NCBI GenBank assembly: GCA_049603715.1
Contig: JBMYSW010000010.1
Location: 1 to 64,000 of the forward strand
Direction: 5' to 3'
Length of the DNA: 64,000 nucleotides
Origin: Pontibacterium sp049603715
GTDB lineage: Bacteria; Pseudomonadota; Gammaproteobacteria; Pseudomonadales; Balneatricaceae
In this document: positions 26,076 through 34,963 of the stretch, in pieces
How the letters are laid out: each line of letters begins with the position of its first letter
Position numbering within the stretch: position 1 is the stretch's first letter
Made by a program: the position numbers and the translations under genes
Notes under the pieces: model-generated
The model's database searches: none
What the model saw: the letters and a program-made list of their open reading frames with translations, nothing else
Told to the model about the DNA's origin: nothing

Positions 26076-27881
26076 TTAGTGAAGGGCGTTGGAAGGGGAG
26101 TCAAGTTGCTTAAGCTGATTGCGAGCAAATTCAGCTTGGCGTTGCTCACACACTGAGTCGCTTAGGTGGCAGCCAATGTAGCGATTAAACTTTTTGGGCT
26201 TAATTTGCTCAATATCCACCATAACTAAGCCGTCGATACAGTAGTTAAAGTCGGCATCTACACCAAAGTCGAGGAAGCGCACGCCACCGTCAACACACAG
26301 CTCGCTGTATTGTTTGTAAAGCGTGGGTACGCTGACACCTAAAAACTCCAGCTGCTCTTTTAACTTTTTAAAATCGGCCTTCACATCGTTGCCGTCAAAT
26401 AAGGCATTGAGGTTGTTGAGGGTGGCGTCGTCCATTTTGTAAGGCGAAAAAGAGCGCCCCAGCTGCTCGTTGTCTGGAAAGTAGTGGCTGTAAAAGTATA
26501 CGAGTAGGTCACGAGCAGCTTTTGGATAGCTGGCGCTTAGGCTGACAGGGCCAAACATGTAGCGAACGTGAGGGTGTTTGGCGAGGTAGGCACCAATACC
26601 ACACCACAAGTAATCGAGGCTGCGCTTGCCCCAGTATTTGGGCTGTACAAAACTGCGACCAAGCTCAATACCTTGCTCAAAGTAAGGTGTCATTTGCTCG
26701 CTGTATTGAAACAGGGTGGTGCTGTACAGGCCTGCTGAAAGGGAGTCTTTGGCGAGTAGCTGCTTTGCTTCACCAATGCGATATGCGCCTGCAATTTCGA
26801 GGGCGTCTTCGTCCCATAGAATAAGGTGGCGGTAGTATTTATCGTACTTGTCTAAGTCTTTGTGGCTACCCGTGCCTTCACCCACTTGGCGAAAGGCGAC
26901 TTCCCTTAGTCGGCCAATTTCTTGTACCACGGCTGAATCGGTTTGGTAGTCAAACAGGTAGATTTTTTTGCCGTCGCTTGTTTCGCCTAAAAGCTCAGAT
27001 GCTTTGAGCTCTTTTTTAATGGCTTGGCGACTTTGTGGGTGAGCGATGGTCTTTTCGGTGATAAACAGCGGCTTTTTGTTTTTTGCGATTCGGTACAAGT
27101 GCTTTTTGAGCAGCTTGGTTTTGTCTTGGGTTGAGACAGGCACGGCATCAAGCTGGGCAAAAGGAATCGGCTCGCCCACCTTCATTTTGATGGTACGGGA
27201 ATCTTTGTTAAACATTTCACGTACTAGCAGCAAGGTAGAAAACTGCTTGTATAAGTAGCTAGCACCGTAAAACAGCGATGAATTTTTACCGCCTAAAAAA
27301 ATCGGCAAAATGGGCGCATTGGCCTTGCGAGCAAAACGTAAAAAGCCACTGTTCCATTTGCCGTCTTTAATGCCGGTGATGCTGGCGCGTGACACTTCGC
27401 CTGCCGGAAATACAATGATGGCCTCTTCGTTTTGTAGGCAATCAACAATGCGGGCAATGTCTTGTTTTCGGGTGCTATGGCCCATGTTGTCTACGGGTAA
27501 AAACAGGTTTTGCAACGGCTTAAAGTTCATTAATAAGTCGTTGGCAACAATGCGAACATCCCGGCGCACCTCGCCTACCGCTTTGAGTAGGGCGAGGCCA
27601 TCTAGCGCGCCTAACGGATGGTTGGCAATAATCACCACACGCCCTGTCGAAGGGATATTCATTCGGTCTTTGTTGCTCATGGTGTAGCTAAAGTTGAAGT
27701 GGTCGAGCACTCGGTCTACAAATTCCACACCATCGACGTGTTTGTTGTGCTCTAAAAAAGCGTTGATCTCCCGCTCGTGGGTTAGCTTGCGCAGGGTAAA
27801 TAGCGCTGCTCGCTTAAAGAGCGCGGGCTTTTGTTCAAAAGCGGGGTATTTATGAGCAATCGCTTTTTCGAGATCTATCAC
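26076..27881 (-). CDS. olsF: OlsF-like bifunctional N- and O-acyltransferase (aminolipid synthesis)
   Basis: A 601-residue fusion. The N-terminal half is a glycerolipid acyltransferase with an ANHPLGALDG motif (H88) and IIVFPAGEVSR (about 155-165). The C-terminal half (about 320-600) is a GNAT-type N-acyltransferase (LREVAFRQVGEGTGS, LWDEDALEIAGAYRIGE, then GIELGRSFVQ). This order matches OlsF, which acylates ornithine or another amino acid first on nitrogen and then on oxygen to form a phosphorus-free membrane lipid. Expected effects are on membranes under phosphate stress. The amino acid used is not readable. Confidence 0.75.
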   Translation of the reverse strand: MIDLEKAIAHKYPAFEQKPALFKRAALFTLRKLTHEREINAFLEHNKHVDGVEFVDRVLDHFNFSYTMSNKDRMNIPSTGRVVIIANHPLGALDGLALLKAVGEVRRDVRIVANDLLMNFKPLQNLFLPVDNMGHSTRKQDIARIVDCLQNEEAIIVFPAGEVSRASITGIKDGKWNSGFLRFARKANAPILPIFLGGKNSSLFYGASYLYKQFSTLLLVREMFNKDSRTIKMKVGEPIPFAQLDAVPVSTQDKTKLLKKHLYRIAKNKKPLFITEKTIAHPQSRQAIKKELKASELLGETSDGKKIYLFDYQTDSAVVQEIGRLREVAFRQVGEGTGSHKDLDKYDKYYRHLILWDEDALEIAGAYRIGEAKQLLAKDSLSAGLYSTTLFQYSEQMTPYFEQGIELGRSFVQPKYWGKRSLDYLWCGIGAYLAKHPHVRYMFGPVSLSASYPKAARDLLVYFYSHYFPDNEQLGRSFSPYKMDDATLNNLNALFDGNDVKADFKKLKEQLEFLGVSVPTLYKQYSELCVDGGVRFLDFGVDADFNYCIDGLVMVDIEQIKPKKFNRYIGCHLSDSVCEQRQAEFARNQLKQLDSPSNALH

Positions 27882-28140
27882 GGTGACACCTTGGTAGGCC
27901 GTTAGCCTTGTACAAATAAAGAAGAGGTTATGTGGCTACTCTATGGCGGTTCTGTGACAGTTGACTGACCGTTGGATTGCGTTTGTGTGACACCCTGAGG
28001 CTTGCTATTAAGCGGGCGACTAAACTGGCTGCGCTTTAGTAGTGCGTCTAAAATTAAGTCGATTAAGGGTCATTTTATAGGGCCTTTTCTGGTACCATTT
28101 GGCATCTCTTCTTCGTCTTACTACTACTTCTGAGAAAATA

Positions 28141-29697
28141 ATGATTGACCTTATTGCTTCGCGCACTCGCTCCGCTAAGAGCGACCTGCTGTCTGGGCTT
28201 ACGGTGGCATTGGCGCTTGTGCCAGAAGCCGTGGCTTTTGCCTTTGTTGCGGGCGTAGAGCCCCTTGTTGGCCTTTATGCTGCTTTTTTAATTGGCTTAA
28301 TTACGGCGGCTATTGGTGGCCGTCCGGGTATGATTTCCGGTGCAACGGGTGCACTTGCGGTGGTAATGGTGAGCTTAGTGGCTCAGCACGGCGTTCAGTA
28401 TCTCTTTGCCACCGTGGTACTCATGGGAATTTTGCAGATATTGGCGGGTGCGTTTAGGCTGGGTAAGTTTATTCGCTTAGTGCCTCACCCAGTAATGCTA
28501 GGCTTTGTAAATGGCTTGGCGATTGTCATCTTCTTGGCTCAGCTCAAGCAGTTTCAGGCCGTGGACGAAGTAACTGGCGAGCTTGTATGGCTGCAGGGCA
28601 GCGAAATGTTCACCATGTTAGGTCTAATCGCATTGACGATGGCAATCATCTTCTTACTGCCTAAGCTAACCCGTGCTATCCCGTCATCTTTAGCTGCGAT
28701 TGTAACCGTAACGTTGCTCGTAATTGGTTTAGACCTAGATGCGCGCAGTGTACAAGCGGTGTTGGCTGATATGACCGGCGACCCGCTGGCAACCATGGCG
28801 GGCGGTTTACCTCAGTTTAATATCCCAATGGTGCCGTTTACGCTAGAAACTCTTTACATCATTTTTCCTTATGCGCTGATTTTGGCGGCGATTGGTTTAA
28901 TCGAGTCGTTGTTAACACTAACGCTGATTGACGAAATTACCCAAACTCGCGGTCGTGGTAACAAAGAATGTGTGGGCCAAGGCGTTGCAAACGTGGTGAC
29001 AGGCTTCTTTGGCGGTATGGGCGGCTGTGCCATGATCGGCCAAAGCATGATTAATATTAACTCAGGTGGTCGAGGCCGTTTGTCGGGTATTTCAGCTGCG
29101 CTTTTCTTGTTGCTGTTTATTTTGGTTGGCTCATCTTGGATCGAAATGATTCCAGTGGCTGCACTCGTCGGCGTTATGTTTATCGTGGTCATTGGCACCT
29201 TTGAGTGGGCAAGCTTGCGTTTGTTAGGCCGTATCCCTCTTTCAGACTTGCTCGTAGGCTTGTCGGTGATGGTGGTAACCGTACTTTCCGACTTGGCGAT
29301 TGCGGTCATGGTGGGTGTGATTATTTCGGCATTGGTATTCGCTTGGAAACACGCACAGCACATGCGCATGGATATTCTAACTGAAGGTGAGTCGAAGGTT
29401 TACGTACCTAATGGCCCTCTGTTCTTTGGTTCAATTCAGGCGTTTCGTGACAATTTTAACCCGAGCGAAGACCCAGACCACGTGATTGTTGATTTTAAAA
29501 ACTCTCGTGTGGCCGACCACTCAGGTCTAGAAGCAATTGATGCCTTGGCGGATCGTTACCAAGAAGCGGGCAAGCACCTTCAGTTTCGTCATTTGAGCCC
29601 TGAGTGTCGTCAGTTGCTGGAAAAAGCCGGTGACTTGGTTGAGGTTAACTTGATTGAAGACCCTGACTACAAAGTCGCGACAGATCGTTTGGCATAG
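28141..29697 (+). CDS. SulP-family anion transporter with STAS domain
   Basis: A 518-residue inner-membrane carrier with about 10-12 hydrophobic segments (LSGLTVALALVPEAVAFAF, then GISAALFLLLFIL) and a C-terminal STAS domain (about 420-518, VYVPNGPLFFGS with VIVDFKNSRVADHSG). SulP proteins move sulfate, bicarbonate or dicarboxylates; the ion is not readable. ATG at 28141 is chosen; an upstream TTG at 28099 lacks support. A strong terminator follows. Confidence 0.9.
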   Translation: MIDLIASRTRSAKSDLLSGLTVALALVPEAVAFAFVAGVEPLVGLYAAFLIGLITAAIGGRPGMISGATGALAVVMVSLVAQHGVQYLFATVVLMGILQILAGAFRLGKFIRLVPHPVMLGFVNGLAIVIFLAQLKQFQAVDEVTGELVWLQGSEMFTMLGLIALTMAIIFLLPKLTRAIPSSLAAIVTVTLLVIGLDLDARSVQAVLADMTGDPLATMAGGLPQFNIPMVPFTLETLYIIFPYALILAAIGLIESLLTLTLIDEITQTRGRGNKECVGQGVANVVTGFFGGMGGCAMIGQSMININSGGRGRLSGISAALFLLLFILVGSSWIEMIPVAALVGVMFIVVIGTFEWASLRLLGRIPLSDLLVGLSVMVVTVLSDLAIAVMVGVIISALVFAWKHAQHMRMDILTEGESKVYVPNGPLFFGSIQAFRDNFNPSEDPDHVIVDFKNSRVADHSGLEAIDALADRYQEAGKHLQFRHLSPECRQLLEKAGDLVEVNLIEDPDYKVATDRLA

Positions 29698-29743
29698 GTT
29701 TTTGCCGAACACAGCGATTTAAAACAGGACTAAAGCACTAGGG

Positions 29744-29778
29744 AAAAGGGCTGACGTTGATAGCGTCAGCCCTTTTTA
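29744..29778 (+). terminator. Rho-independent terminator after sulP gene
   Basis: AAAAGGGCTGACG (29744-29756) pairs with CGTCAGCCCTTTT (29764-29776) across a 7-base loop and runs into T. It separates the transporter from the GGDEF gene. Confidence 0.9.
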
Positions 29779-29863
29779 TTTTGGGTGTTATCGTTTTAGA
29801 TGTTACACAGGGTGTTACAAAGCATTGTTTAGATAAAAGCACCACGTGCTTTTTGAGGTGTAT

Positions 29864-31045
29864 GTGCGAAATTCCGACGTAAAACAAAAAATGATGACCC
29901 TGTCGCTGGTGTGTATCGGCAACATGGTTATTTTACTCGCAGTGGTTATTTGGTGGCTGCATCACAGTGTCCTAAACGAGCGTAAAGCCATTATCGAAAC
30001 CCAGGTGGAATCTGTGCTGGGTTTGCTAGATACAGCCTATAACGCCTACAGCGAAGGCCTCATCAGCGAGGAGCAGGCCAAACAGCGTGTGTTTGGCCAA
30101 ATCGCATCAATCAATTATCTCAATTCTGGTTATATCTGGATTGCTGATGTTGACGGTTATTTACTGGCTCACCCTCTAGGCGATCAAATTATCGGTCGCT
30201 CTCTCATTGATATTCAGGACAGCACGGGTAAATACTTTGTGCAGGAATTTATCGCCACGTCAATCGACGGTGGTGGCTTTGTTGATTACGAATGGCCTAA
30301 GCCAGGTAGCGATATTCCGGTCACAAAAGTAGGTTATGTTGAGCTGTTTGAGCCTTGGTCTTTGGTGGTGGGCTCGGGTTTGTACGCGGATGACCTGATT
30401 GATTATGTGCTCAGAAATATCGCGCTAGGTGTGGCAGTTATCGCAGCACTTTCGTTGGCAAGTGTGTTCATTTTTTTGCGGTTGTCGAAAGAGTATTTTT
30501 CGGACCTTCGTCACGATGCACTGTTTGATAACTTAACGGGTCTCTACAGCCGCCGTTACCTTGTAGAGCTAGAGCAAGACCTGCTGGTGAATGTCAGCCC
30601 TAATCACCCGTTGGCGGTGATTTTTTTAGATGTCGACTTCTTTAAAAAGGTGAACGATCAATACGGCCACAGTGTCGGCGACAAGGTGCTGAGTCGCATG
30701 GGTAAACTGATTCGAAAAGTTTTATCGGATGCTGACTATGCCATTCGTTATGGCGGTGAAGAGCTGGTGGTATTAACGCCAAAAGACGAAGAGGGTGCCA
30801 TTGCCCTTGCTGAGCAAATTCGAGCTAAGGTTGCGGCGTTTAACTTCAGGGGCGACAAGGGCCAGCACTTTAGTGTGACCTTGAGTGCGGGGGTTGCTAC
30901 TGCGCAAAAAGACGAAGCGCTGGCGCAGGTGATTACTCGTGCTGATGACTGTTTGTATCAAGCGAAGAAAACAGGTCGTGACAAAGTAGTGCCTGAGCGG
31001 GCGCTCAAACCCTCATTGATGCAAAGCAGCACGAACACGGAATAA
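29864..31045 (+). CDS. Membrane diguanylate cyclase with single Cache sensor
   Basis: A 393-residue receptor cyclase. TM1 (about 14-35) and TM2 (about 185-205) flank a periplasmic sCache-type domain whose YIWIADVDGYLLAHP and VVGSGLYADDL segments are typical. The GGDEF domain follows with DNLTGLYSRR and active loop RYGGEEL; no RxxD inhibitory site is visible. It should make c-di-GMP in response to an external small molecule. The GTG at 29864, four bases after GAGGTG, is preferred to GTG codons at 29846 and 29858. Confidence 0.87.
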   Translation: MRNSDVKQKMMTLSLVCIGNMVILLAVVIWWLHHSVLNERKAIIETQVESVLGLLDTAYNAYSEGLISEEQAKQRVFGQIASINYLNSGYIWIADVDGYLLAHPLGDQIIGRSLIDIQDSTGKYFVQEFIATSIDGGGFVDYEWPKPGSDIPVTKVGYVELFEPWSLVVGSGLYADDLIDYVLRNIALGVAVIAALSLASVFIFLRLSKEYFSDLRHDALFDNLTGLYSRRYLVELEQDLLVNVSPNHPLAVIFLDVDFFKKVNDQYGHSVGDKVLSRMGKLIRKVLSDADYAIRYGGEELVVLTPKDEEGAIALAEQIRAKVAAFNFRGDKGQHFSVTLSAGVATAQKDEALAQVITRADDCLYQAKKTGRDKVVPERALKPSLMQSSTNTE

Positions 31046-31091
31046 AGCGCGTTAGTTTTACGTGCTGCATTAACGGCTAGTTATGAGCCTT

Positions 31092-31430
31092 TTACTTGGC
31101 CGTAAGAACCTCACCCGCTAAGGTAACGCCCGCTAGACCGGTTTTCATCACGGCGCGAATGTTGCCGTGGTCGCTGCCTTCTGGAGTGTTAAGCACGTCT
31201 TGGTAAAAGCGGCCGAAGCAAGCGAGTGTTTGCGCGTCAGAAAGCTGATTGAGTAGCGCAAAAGCTAAAATCTTAGCGCTGCCTTGGTTGCTTTGCGCAT
31301 CGTTTTCAACATCACCATTGGTAAATGCAGCCGGAGTGTAGTCGTAGTTGGCTTCAATAACGGCCATGGTGTCTTCAAAGTCTAGCGATGGATTATTGCC
31401 AAGCTGGCTGATAAAGTCGGCTTTATTCAT
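31092..31430 (-). CDS. HopJ-family (type III effector-like) protein
   Basis: A 112-residue protein of the HopJ type III effector family (FISQLGNNPSLDFEDTMAVIEANYDYTP and the ALLNQLSDAQTLACFGRFYQDVL core). Homologues are widespread in bacteria that lack type III secretion, so the name should not be read as pathogenicity. No secretion machinery is near. Function unknown. Confidence 0.85.
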   Translation of the reverse strand: MNKADFISQLGNNPSLDFEDTMAVIEANYDYTPAAFTNGDVENDAQSNQGSAKILAFALLNQLSDAQTLACFGRFYQDVLNTPEGSDHGNIRAVMKTGLAGVTLAGEVLTAK

Positions 31431-31600
31431 GGTGTGTGTCCTAATGCAAAAATGAATGAGCGGTTTGCTATTCTGTTGGTCATCCTAAAAAAGAGATGAG
31501 TAAGCAAAACCGCGGGTGCGACATTATGCGCAGCAATGCGGCGAACCGCAAATGCTGAACCATGTGTGATACAAGGACAAAAAGGGAAAGGGCCTTAAGA

Positions 31601-32257
31601 ATGGCGAGTGATACGGTAACTGAACCTAAATACGATGCGGTGATAGTACCCGGTGGCGGTTTTGGTGAATACGAGGGGCTACCGCCATGGACAATCGCTC
31701 GTTTAGAGGCGGCACTGACTTGTGGTGAAACACGTTACTACCTGTTACTCAGCGCCGGATCGCCACATAAAGTCTCGCCGCTAGACACGCAAGGGCGAAG
31801 CCTTTACGAATCCAAGTTAGCTGCCGAGTATCTACTGGCACGCGGCGTTAACGCTAGCCAACTGCTTTACGAAACCAGCTCGTTAGACACCCTTGGCAAT
31901 GCCTATTTTGCCCGCACCATCCATATTGAACCACTCCAGCTCAAGCGCCTTCATATCATTACCTCGGAGTTCCACTTGCCGCGAACGCAGGCGATGTTTG
32001 AGCTAATGTTTGATCCACGCTGGACTGACTCTCAATGTCAGTTGTCTTTTCAACAGACAGACAATCGTGGCCTCTCTGAGCAAGCTGTCGCAGCGCGTAA
32101 GCAAAAAGAAGCCCAAGGCCTTGCCTCTTTTAAGGCGCAGGCTGCCGAGGTGTCGTCTTTTGCTGATATTCATCAGTGGTTGTTTACACGGCACGACGCT
32201 TATCGTGTGGGCGGCTCTATCGCACCGCTAACCACTGCGGCGTTAAGCAGTTACTAG
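31601..32257 (+). CDS. YdcF/DUF218-family protein
   Basis: A 218-residue protein of the YdcF (ElyC-like, DUF218) family. The strand-loop VIVPGGGF, LLLSAGSPH and the SEFHLPRTQAMFEL motif, together with the SSLDTLGNA segment, are in family order. There is no signal peptide or membrane anchor here. Members bind nucleotide-like ligands, and some act in envelope building. The ATG at 31601 follows AAAGGG; an in-frame ATG at 31562 would add 13 residues with no ribosome site. Its stop overlaps the stop of the SMI1-like gene by 4 bases. Confidence 0.82.
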   Translation: MASDTVTEPKYDAVIVPGGGFGEYEGLPPWTIARLEAALTCGETRYYLLLSAGSPHKVSPLDTQGRSLYESKLAAEYLLARGVNASQLLYETSSLDTLGNAYFARTIHIEPLQLKRLHIITSEFHLPRTQAMFELMFDPRWTDSQCQLSFQQTDNRGLSEQAVAARKQKEAQGLASFKAQAAEVSSFADIHQWLFTRHDAYRVGGSIAPLTTAALSSY

Positions 32258-32661
32258 GCTTGCTCTAACCAGCAATCTCGCGCCCAGTACCAAATATTTT
32301 CCCAGCTTTCGCCTTGCTCTTGGGTACGCACGTCCCACTCAATGACTTCACCTTCTTGGCTAATGGCATACATGGGAGACTCGCTTGCGCAAATGGGAAT
32401 GAGGTGACGAGGTAAGCCCAACTGCCAATAGTTTGCGCACAGCTCCGGCAGGTAGTTATGCGCAAAGTTGTCGTTTGCTGAGGCCAGCTCAATGGCACCT
32501 AAAATAATATCGCCGGCCTCTGATAAGAAGTACTGAAACTCTCTAGGTACGTGAATCAAAATTTCTTCTTGCACCCTCACAAAGTCGTCTTCGTCGGGCA
32601 ACTCAACATAAGAGGTCGTGGCTTGTTGATGCTCGCGTAACGCGTCCAAAATATCTTGCAT
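32254..32661 (-). CDS. SMI1/KNR4 (SUKH-like) family protein
   Basis: A 135-residue acidic, Trp-rich protein. The order VPREFQYFLSEAGD, then YLPELCANYWQLGLPRHLIPIC, then GEVIEWD and a Trp-rich end matches the SMI1/KNR4 fold. That fold includes immunity proteins of contact-dependent toxins. No toxin gene lies alongside, so a lone housekeeping or orphan immunity role are both open. Confidence 0.8.
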   Translation of the reverse strand: MQDILDALREHQQATTSYVELPDEDDFVRVQEEILIHVPREFQYFLSEAGDIILGAIELASANDNFAHNYLPELCANYWQLGLPRHLIPICASESPMYAISQEGEVIEWDVRTQEQGESWENIWYWARDCWLEQA

Positions 32662-32980
32662 GGCTGACTCACTTAAAACGACCCGCTAAATGTGGTCTTG
32701 GTTAGGGAAGTGAATCATAAAACAATGGAGGATGAACACAAGCACTAGGGCCAAGGGTGGCGACCTTTTCACACCAAGGTGAGTAAGTGCACTGTTTTGG
32801 TGAGTGGAGTGCTTTGTGGTGGGCCGTGGAGTATCAAACTCAGTCGTTTTTCTTAGATGGTTTTTAGTAGCTGGGCGAAAAATGAGCGATTCTGTGGCTG
32901 TTTTTGGGGCGTTTGGGCTGGGTTGGCGAGCTTATTGCTTCATATACAACTTTAGGTCAATCCTTAAGGCAGGGTTTGCT
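32662..32980. other. 319 bp between SMI1-like gene and chemoreceptor
   Basis: Upstream promoters for both divergent genes should lie here. The frame of the chemoreceptor stays open back to a GTG at 32804, but those extra ~59 residues look non-coding and the ATG at 32981 has the better ribosome site. Confidence 0.5.
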
Positions 32981-34111
32981 ATGGTGAATTTGGGGTTGTT
33001 TCGGTTGTCGTCGAGCCACTGGGTTAACTGGTTCTTTTTAGCCATTGTTATGGCCATCACGGTGTTTTGTGCATGGCAACAGCATATGGTGGCCACACTC
33101 GTGTCAATGTCGGTGGCGTTTGTGATGCTTTTTTTGTTTTGGTGGAGCATCGAAGATCATCGCTCAAGGTTGTCGCGCTTTCTCTCGGCTTTATCGGTGC
33201 ACCAGTGGCAAACTCGCATTTCGGCCACGGGTGACCGTTCACTCAAAGAGCAGCTGACATGGTTGAACTCGATCGCGCGCGATGTTGATAATATGCGCCA
33301 TCACAATGAGCGTATGAACAGCGAAATGCTCTTCGCCAGTGATGCCATGCAACAGCTGGTGAGTCAGCTATCCAGTGCGGCAAAAGAACAGCAAAGCGAC
33401 GTACTCACCATTGCAGGCGCCTCAGAAGAAATTGCCCAAACCCTCCATAACATTCGCGAACATGTACAAACCACCCGTGAGGCAGCCATAACCTCGAGCG
33501 ACTTGAGTGCCCAGGGCGGCGAACAAGCTGATGCCTTGCGTATGCAGTTGGGGCAGTTATCCCACTCCTTTGATGAAACTTGCCAGACGGTGAATTCTCT
33601 TGCGCAAGAAGCCGACTCTATTCGCGAGTTTGTCACCATTATTGAGGGCGTGTCGGAGCAAACGAACTTGCTGGCGTTAAACGCAGCAATTGAGGCGGCA
33701 AGGGCTGGTGAAGCAGGGCGAGGCTTTTCGGTGGTGGCCGATGAGGTGCGAGACCTGGCTACCAGTACAGCCGCTGCGGCGGGTGATATTGTGCAGTTAA
33801 TTGAAAATATGCAAAACGCGGTTAAACGGGTAAATCAGGATACGGTGAAAAATCGCGACTCACTTCAAGGTGGTGTTGACACTTGTGCAGGCCTAGCCAC
33901 CGCGCTCAAGGATATTGATGCCGAAAGTCATCGGACACTTGATTACGTTCGTCGTGTTGAAGAGGTCATGGAGGAGCATGTAACGGCTAATGATGAAATT
34001 AGCGAACAGCTTCAACGCATCAGTCAATCTCTTTCGTCCCATAGCGACAAAGTATCTGATTTAAAAGATTTAACCGTGCATTTACAGCAGCTTGCGGAGG
34101 ATAAGAAATGA
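32981..34111 (+). CDS. Methyl-accepting chemotaxis protein with no periplasmic domain
   Basis: A 376-residue chemoreceptor. Two hydrophobic helices (about 14-33 and 37-56) form a tight hairpin, leaving no periplasmic sensor. The cytoplasmic part holds the signalling tip TNLLALNAAIEAARAGEAGR (from T228) that contacts CheA and CheW, flanked by long coiled coils. The start has AGGCAGGG ahead of ATG. Its stop overlaps the ATG of the next gene by four bases (ATGA), so the two proteins are made together; the partner may supply the sensor. Confidence 0.88.
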   Translation: MVNLGLFRLSSSHWVNWFFLAIVMAITVFCAWQQHMVATLVSMSVAFVMLFLFWWSIEDHRSRLSRFLSALSVHQWQTRISATGDRSLKEQLTWLNSIARDVDNMRHHNERMNSEMLFASDAMQQLVSQLSSAAKEQQSDVLTIAGASEEIAQTLHNIREHVQTTREAAITSSDLSAQGGEQADALRMQLGQLSHSFDETCQTVNSLAQEADSIREFVTIIEGVSEQTNLLALNAAIEAARAGEAGRGFSVVADEVRDLATSTAAAAGDIVQLIENMQNAVKRVNQDTVKNRDSLQGGVDTCAGLATALKDIDAESHRTLDYVRRVEEVMEEHVTANDEISEQLQRISQSLSSHSDKVSDLKDLTVHLQQLAEDKK

Positions 34112-34857
34112 CCTATCCCATTGAGTTCTGGTTAGCCTTAAGTTTGCCCGTGATTTTGTTGATTTTGTGTTATCGCGACCGAACCGGCCAGCAGGCGGGC
34201 TTGTACGAGCGAGGTGTATCCCAACTATCGGCCTTAGTGCGATTAACGCAAATGTTGCAACGCCATCGTGGCATGTGTGCCAACCCCGAAAAGCGCGACT
34301 CTGACGCTCGTCGTCAACTAATTATTCAGATCGAAAGTTTGGCTAAAAAAACCTTTGCCGATGCCAACTATTTGGGCACGGGCGAGGTGTCGGCGCTTTT
34401 TTCACGTCGTTGGTCAGAAATTAAGGGCAAACCTGAAAATAGTTTCGTGTTGCATTGTGTCTTAATTGAGTCAACTTTGGCAGAGCTTGTAACCATTGCT
34501 GATGAGTCTGGCCTTACCGCTGACTTTGATTCGAAGGATAAAGGGGATATATGGACGCATCTAACGGTTCGCCCCCAGTACACTGAGTGCCTGGCACGCA
34601 TTCGAGGGCTAGGAAGTCGAGCAGCAAATTTGGGCACTTGCCCGTTAGGCTTGAAGGTACAGTTGCAGTATTTATCTAAGCAGGTGGCCGACTCTACTGT
34701 GCTTAATGCCGGAGGTCGAGGCTTGGTTGCTAAGGTAAAAAGTGAGCTTATCGATCCTGAGGTGATTCATGTATCGGGCGATGACTTTTTTGACCATGTC
34801 ACAGAGCTGATTGATAAAGAAGTGAACCACACACAGCAATTTTTGCGCACGCTTTAA
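34108..34857 (+). CDS. Membrane-anchored NIT-like helical sensor, coupled to chemoreceptor
   Basis: A 249-residue protein with one N-terminal membrane helix (about 7-22) and a predicted cytoplasmic helical remainder, as the basic residues follow the helix. Motifs recall nitrate- and nitrite-sensing (NIT) four-helix bundles: LTQMLQRHRGM near the front and a later LTVRPQYTECLARIRGLGSR, like the family's second half. NIT domains usually sit inside receptors, so this looks like a sensor in trans. Overlap by 4 bp with the MCP gene. NIT identity is moderate; a plain hypothetical protein is possible. Confidence 0.6.
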   Translation: MTYPIEFWLALSLPVILLILCYRDRTGQQAGLYERGVSQLSALVRLTQMLQRHRGMCANPEKRDSDARRQLIIQIESLAKKTFADANYLGTGEVSALFSRRWSEIKGKPENSFVLHCVLIESTLAELVTIADESGLTADFDSKDKGDIWTHLTVRPQYTECLARIRGLGSRAANLGTCPLGLKVQLQYLSKQVADSTVLNAGGRGLVAKVKSELIDPEVIHVSGDDFFDHVTELIDKEVNHTQQFLRTL

Positions 34858-34898
34858 CTCACATTGTTCCTGGCTTTTCGTTTTGTTTGAAGCATCAA

Positions 34899-34934
34899 AA
34901 AACCCGTATCGCCTTTAAAGCGATACGGGTTTTT
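34899..34934. terminator. Bidirectional rho-independent terminator
   Basis: AAAACCCGTATCGC (34899-34912) pairs with GCGATACGGGTTTT (34921-34934) round a short loop, with A and T runs on the two sides. It serves both the chemoreceptor pair and metG, which converge here. Confidence 0.92.
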
Positions 34935-34963
34935 AACTAACTCAAGCAGCCGATAGCGAGGTA

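Noticed and set aside
31092..31430. HopJ as evidence of type III secretion or pathogenicity
   Set aside because: The family is widespread in bacteria without type III secretion and no such apparatus is in the window.
32804..32980. Extended N-terminus of the chemoreceptor from GTG 32804
   Set aside because: The extra ~59 residues look non-coding and the ATG at 32981 has the better ribosome site and leads straight into the membrane helix.
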